A DNA stretch of 64,000 nucleotides from Spirochaetaceae bacterium. GTDB taxonomy: Bacteria > Spirochaetota > Spirochaetia > DSM-27196 > PXBQ01. Made by a program: the position numbers and the translations under genes. Below, one piece after another: positions 60,523 to 64,000 of this stretch (position 1 is the first letter of the stretch; every line of letters begins with the position of its first letter). The notes beneath the pieces were generated by a model. It searched no databases. It was not told the DNA's origin and saw only the letters and a program-made list of their open reading frames with translations. Where the stretch lies: NCBI GenBank assembly GCA_007695285.1, contig REEC01000192.1, positions 1-64,000 of the forward strand, in the 5' to 3' direction.

Positions 60523-62088
60523 ATGTCGCACTTCTCGGGCCGAACGATCCAGGTAGTTCGGGACCTGTCGGTCGACGAACAGGTGTATCTCTACGACGTC
60601 ACACGCCGCTTGAAAACGAAGCTCACCGCGGGCGAACGAACCGACGAATTTCGCATAGGAGACCCCGACCTTGGCGTTTACCTTTTTTTTCTCGAGGATT
60701 CGACGCGGACGAAAGAGTCTTTTCGCAACGCGGCAAAATTTCACGGTGCGCGTGTCAATGACTTCACGGTCGCCGGGTCATCAATTAACAAGAGAGAAAG
60801 CATTACCGACACCGTGAAAATGCTTGTCGGTTATTCCGAACAATCTATCTTCATCGTACGGACCAAGCTCGAGGGTACATGTCGATGGCTCGAAACCGCG
60901 CTTTCCGAGTACGCCACGTCAAAAGGAATGCCTGCACCCGTATTCATCAACGCCGGCGACGGCCGACACGAACACCCAACCCAGGAATTTCTCGACGAAT
61001 TTAGCTTTCTGGAACACGTGTCGTGGGATCGGTCGCATCTTCATCTCGCGCTCGTCGGTGATCTCTTTCACGGGAGGACCGTCCACTCGAAGGTCGACGG
61101 GTTACGAATCTTCCGTGAAGTAGAGCTCGATCTCGTTGCCCCGCCTGACCTTGAGATGCCTCGACACTACATTGAGACGATGAAGCGCGCCGGGTTCGAA
61201 GTCAGGACTTTCGGTTCGATCGCGGAGTATCTTGCCTCCGGCCGCCCGGCGTCGGCGTGGTACTTCACGCGGTTACAGCTCGAACGGATGGGCGACAGGC
61301 TGCTCGAGAAGGCCGATCAGCTTCGCGATGCCGTCACGTTCAAGCGCGCGGACGTGGCGCGGGTGCCGGAGGGTACGCGGTTTTTCCATCCGCTTCCGCG
61401 GCACTCGGTGACGCCGACTATACCGTCGTTTCTCGACTCGACGCCGCTTAACGGATGGGATGAACAGTCGATCAACGGCTACTTCACGCGGATAGTGGAA
61501 ATCGGGCTTGTCGCAGGCCACCTTGGCCATGACTTTTCAGGTGAAGCGCGGCTCGAGCCTAGTTTTAGCGACGACTTTGTCGAAAGCGCTCCCGTGAGTG
61601 TCGGGAAGAAGCCCGAATATAAAGTGGGGATTCGCCCCGTCGAGAGCGGAATAGTTATTGACCATATCGGGCGCGGGAAAACTCCACACGAAATTTGGGT
61701 TCAGATCGACAAGGTGCGACGGATCCTCGCGCTAAACTGCATCAGTTCGCACGGGGTATACACGTCGCTACGAACGGGCGCGCATAAAGGCATGATTTCG
61801 CTTCCGGACCACAACGGTTTTGACGGCCGCGAGATCAAGATGCTCGCCGCGATCGCGCCCGGGTGTTCGGTAAACCACGTTGTTGACGGCAAAGTAGCGA
61901 GAAAGTTCCGGCTTCACATCCCACCACGCGTCTATAATCTCGATGAGATCTGTTGCCGAAACGAGGAGTGTATTTCCCATCCGGCGCATCACGAACCGAT
62001 AACCGCGGAGTTCCATCGCGCGGACACCGAGATATTTACGTGCAAGTATTGCGAACGACCACACGAGTTTCACGAGATCTGGAAGTGA
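60523..62088 (+). CDS. pyrBI: Fused aspartate carbamoyltransferase catalytic-regulatory chain (PyrB-PyrI)
   Basis: Aspartate transcarbamoylase commits carbamoyl phosphate to pyrimidine synthesis. ATG 60523 (MSHFSGRTIQVV) gives 521 residues. The catalytic part (about 1-335) has EDSTRTKESF for carbamoyl-phosphate binding, HEHPTQEFLDEF and HPLPRHSVTP. From about 365 comes the regulatory chain: the nucleotide-binding domain (VESGIVIDHIGRGK) and a zinc domain with CCRNEEC and TCKYC. In enterobacteria these are separate PyrB and PyrI chains; the one-chain form is known from Thermotoga and treponemes. The gene follows P83/100 by four bases. Confidence 0.96.
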   Translation: MSHFSGRTIQVVRDLSVDEQVYLYDVTRRLKTKLTAGERTDEFRIGDPDLGVYLFFLEDSTRTKESFRNAAKFHGARVNDFTVAGSSINKRESITDTVKMLVGYSEQSIFIVRTKLEGTCRWLETALSEYATSKGMPAPVFINAGDGRHEHPTQEFLDEFSFLEHVSWDRSHLHLALVGDLFHGRTVHSKVDGLRIFREVELDLVAPPDLEMPRHYIETMKRAGFEVRTFGSIAEYLASGRPASAWYFTRLQLERMGDRLLEKADQLRDAVTFKRADVARVPEGTRFFHPLPRHSVTPTIPSFLDSTPLNGWDEQSINGYFTRIVEIGLVAGHLGHDFSGEARLEPSFSDDFVESAPVSVGKKPEYKVGIRPVESGIVIDHIGRGKTPHEIWVQIDKVRRILALNCISSHGVYTSLRTGAHKGMISLPDHNGFDGREIKMLAAIAPGCSVNHVVDGKVARKFRLHIPPRVYNLDEICCRNEECISHPAHHEPITAEFHRADTEIFTCKYCERPHEFHEIWK

Positions 62089-62109
62089 ACACGACGGCCA
62101 TGACTGTGG

Positions 62110-62535
62110 TCACGCGGGTTTGGGCCGGGTCTTTTTCTTTCGGCGTATCCGTCGTCGGAAAATCTTCCTGAAAAATGCCCGTATCGCCGCGAGAATTTTT
62201 TTGAAAAACCCCGGGTTTTTCATTTTGTCGAGTTTCATGTACGCTTCGGCGAGTTCGTCCGTCGTAAGCTCTTTGCGATGAATGTTCTCGTCGAGCTCCA
62301 TCTCGAGTTTTTCGGCGTCGTCGTCGCGATCGACAACCCGCACGGGAACGGAACTCCAGCCGAGCCGTCGGACGGCTTCAAGACGGCGATGGCCTGCGAT
62401 CAGCTCGTTCTTTCCGTTGATTACGATAGGGTTCATCAAGCCGAACGACTCGATGCTTCTCATAAGTGGGCCGATATCGCCAAGACTCTTGCGGATCCGC
62501 TTTCGGATGATGATTGAGTTAATTTCGACTTGCAC
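62110..62535 (-). CDS. ParB N-terminal-domain protein with basic tail
   Basis: The 141-residue protein starts at GTG 62533-62535, with GGAGG about nine bases upstream. Residues about 1-90 are a ParB/Srx-type domain: NPIVINGKNELIAGHRRLEAVRRLGW carries the GxRR box (GHRR), the CTP-binding region in ParB proteins. It ends soon after the start of the usual helix-turn-helix part (KELTTDELAEAYMKL). It finishes in a strongly cationic segment (FFKKILAAIRAFFRKIFRRRIRRKKK). It is too short for a partitioning ParB and no parA is near. DNA, RNA or membrane contact by the tail is possible. Function unknown. Confidence 0.75.
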   Translation of the reverse strand: MQVEINSIIIRKRIRKSLGDIGPLMRSIESFGLMNPIVINGKNELIAGHRRLEAVRRLGWSSVPVRVVDRDDDAEKLEMELDENIHRKELTTDELAEAYMKLDKMKNPGFFKKILAAIRAFFRKIFRRRIRRKKKTRPKPA

Positions 62536-62605
62536 GGCGCATGGCCTCCACGCGGCATAGTATCAATCGGTTGGGTTGGCGTTCGAGACGCGAAAACCGC
62601 CTTCG

Positions 62606-64000
62606 CTAATCGAGTAAAGGATTTCCTCCGGATGCGGGTAAATCGCCGTTGAGGTCGAAGTCGTTGCCATACCCAGGGAACCGCAAATCTATATCGAAGT
62701 CGAGATCAACCGAGAGATCACTCTGTGGCCGAGGGCCGCCGAATGCGTTGACCGTGAGGTTTGTCCCTGCTATCGCGTCGCGCATTCGACCGGCGAACAC
62801 CGGGGTCCAATCGCGCTCAAACTCCTGGAGAGAATCGAACTGCGTCGGTTCGGTTCCCGAGATGAACACGCGTTCGACCGTGCGTCCGCTGTAGTTTTCG
62901 GGCGGAAGCAGCCCCGTACGCGCGCTCACGCGAACCGTGGTTAAACCGTCGTTCGGCTTCGGGAATGCGACACGGTCGCGACCTTCATGGATCTCGCGCA
63001 TGTACTGAACCCACATCGGCGCAACCGCGGCCGCACCGGTCTGGTTTGTACCGAGAGAGTTATTGCCGCCACGGTCAAACCCGAACCACACCGCGGTCGT
63101 AACGTACGGTGAGTAACCGATCGACCACGCATCCAACCAGTTTTGGGTCGACCCGGTCTTTCCCGCCATCGGCATGTCGTCGAAACCGCCACCGCGTGCG
63201 CGTGCTCCGGCCATCGTGCCGACCTCAAACGTCGCCTTCATCATTTCGGTCATCACGTACGCGGCTTGTGGCGATATCACCTGCGCGTCGCGTCCACGCC
63301 TTTGTTGGGCTAACCGGATTTCTTGCTCGGGTTCGAGAATCACGCGGCCGTCACGATCCTCGATGTACCGAACGGCGATCGGGACGACCTCACGACCGAG
63401 GTTCGCGATCGTCGCGTATCCACGCGCCATCTCCATCGGCGAGACGGAAACCGTGCCGAGGCCGACCGGAAAGTTCCGCACGAAGCCGCGGGACGCAAGA
63501 CTCGCCTCGGGGATACCCATCAAGCGGCTCGCGACCCGGAACGCGTCGGTGAACCCGACGCGGTCGAGAACCCGAAGCGCCGGAATGTTGTACGACGCGG
63601 CGAGAGCCGTTGTGAGGTCGACCCAACCCCACCAGCGCCCGAAGTAGTTGTTGGGCGCGTACGGGGTCCCGTCGTCGTTCCAGAACACGACCGGTGCGTC
63701 GTAGAACGTCGTCGCCGATGTGATAACTTTCTTGTCGATTCCGGCCGCGTAGTACATCGGTTTGAAAGCGCTACCCGGCAAGACCCGTGCGTCGACCGCC
63801 CGGTTGAGTTGATTACGTGCCTCGAAACCGGAACCGCCGATCAGAGCCAGAATATGTCCCGTGGAATTGTCGAGTGTCACGAGTCCACCTTCGACCCGCG
63901 TTCTTTGCGCCTCACGTTCGGTTCGTGTGTACGATACGCGCGCGACATGACGAAGTTCATCGTTTTCGGATGATCCGAACAGAAGCGATACCATGTCGAT
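62606..64000 (-). CDS. Class A penicillin-binding protein (PBP1a-like), 3' part
   Basis: The gene runs off the right edge; about 464 C-terminal residues are visible. This is the transpeptidase domain: active-site SAFK (LPGSAFKPM), the SYN motif (ASYNIPAL) and KTG (MAGKTGSTQNWLDAW). EGGLVTLDNSTGHILALIGG stands at its front. The upstream glycosyltransferase domain, expected for class A, is outside the window. The C-terminal tail after about residue 400 is acidic (SVDLDFDIDLRFPGYG). It cross-links periplasmic peptidoglycan. Confidence 0.93.
   Translation of the reverse strand: MDMVSLLFGSSENDELRHVARVSYTRTEREAQRTRVEGGLVTLDNSTGHILALIGGSGFEARNQLNRAVDARVLPGSAFKPMYYAAGIDKKVITSATTFYDAPVVFWNDDGTPYAPNNYFGRWWGWVDLTTALAASYNIPALRVLDRVGFTDAFRVASRLMGIPEASLASRGFVRNFPVGLGTVSVSPMEMARGYATIANLGREVVPIAVRYIEDRDGRVILEPEQEIRLAQQRRGRDAQVISPQAAYVMTEMMKATFEVGTMAGARARGGGFDDMPMAGKTGSTQNWLDAWSIGYSPYVTTAVWFGFDRGGNNSLGTNQTGAAAVAPMWVQYMREIHEGRDRVAFPKPNDGLTTVRVSARTGLLPPENYSGRTVERVFISGTEPTQFDSLQEFERDWTPVFAGRMRDAIAGTNLTVNAFGGPRPQSDLSVDLDFDIDLRFPGYGNDFDLNGDLPASGGNPLLD

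Noticed and set aside
1-64000. tRNA genes, rRNA genes, CRISPR arrays, insertion sequences, phage or toxin-antitoxin loci
   Set aside because: None of the short gaps has a cloverleaf or repeat array that I could see, and no translated ORF resembles a transposase, integrase or toxin.

Overview
This window looks like a chromosomal backbone segment from a member of the Spirochaetota, moderately GC-rich by eye. The lineage call rests on several gene families. There is a 1304-aa membrane-anchored coiled-coil protein of the SpiroCoCo type. There is a P83/100-family antigen homologue. There are two bactofilins, a one-chain PyrB-PyrI aspartate transcarbamoylase, and a LolCDE-like transporter that sits with a LolA-like protein and an outer-membrane barrel. 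The genes are tightly packed: no gene-free stretch exceeds about 300 bases, many genes overlap by 4 to 28 bases, and GTG or TTG starts are common. I saw no tRNA, rRNA, CRISPR array, insertion sequence or phage gene. I cannot name the genus.

Layout. 1-4210: the end of a HAD phosphatase, then the giant coiled-coil protein. 4266-10126 (minus): an ABC ATPase, two FtsX/LolC-like permeases, a LolA-like periplasmic protein and a beta-barrel protein, arranged as one operon. 10340-15528 (plus): grpE, dnaK and dnaJ, a small calcium-loop protein, and rlmB. 15529-20617 (minus): tatD, then purF-purM-purN-purD. 20856-23792 (plus): an M23 peptidase, a bactofilin, and the yaaR-yaaT pair. 23836-28404 (minus): plsC and a heterodimeric ABC exporter. 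28610-34852 (plus): rpsT, an HU protein, lnt, a response regulator/TPR/bactofilin trio, rho and rpmE. 34857-36494 (minus): a second lnt. 36678-44769 (plus): a galactokinase-like protein, surE, a TPR protein, a secreted beta-propeller/vWA protein, and the N-end-rule set clpS-clpA-aat. 44775-47617 (minus): a degenerate HD-GYP protein and a nucleoside kinase. 47683-55455 (plus): a membrane protein, an aminotransferase, gltX, glyS, tyrS, and an ABC permease/ATPase pair. 55289-57039 (minus): rex and an RlmK-like methyltransferase. 57240-62088 (plus): a PQQ-propeller/HEAT protein, P83/100 and pyrBI. 62110-64000 (minus): a ParB-like protein and the 3' part of a class A penicillin-binding protein.

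How they work together. Most of the content is housekeeping: the chaperone cycle, IMP and UMP synthesis, translation and its quality control, and transcription termination. The accessory theme is the envelope. It comprises two apolipoprotein N-acyltransferases, a Lol-like transport operon, bactofilins next to a LytM endopeptidase, a lysophosphatidate acyltransferase with an ABC exporter, and several secreted repeat proteins. The points most worth a second look are: a galactokinase homologue that has lost both catalytic residues; an HD-GYP protein that has lost most metal ligands; the Lol-like operon with its own barrel; the duplicated Lnt; a stand-alone TPR protein resembling the tail of class III cyclases beside a response regulator and a bactofilin; a probably leaderless purF; two T9 tracts at the start of plsC; and a 167-bp antisense overlap between an ABC ATPase gene and an rRNA methyltransferase gene.
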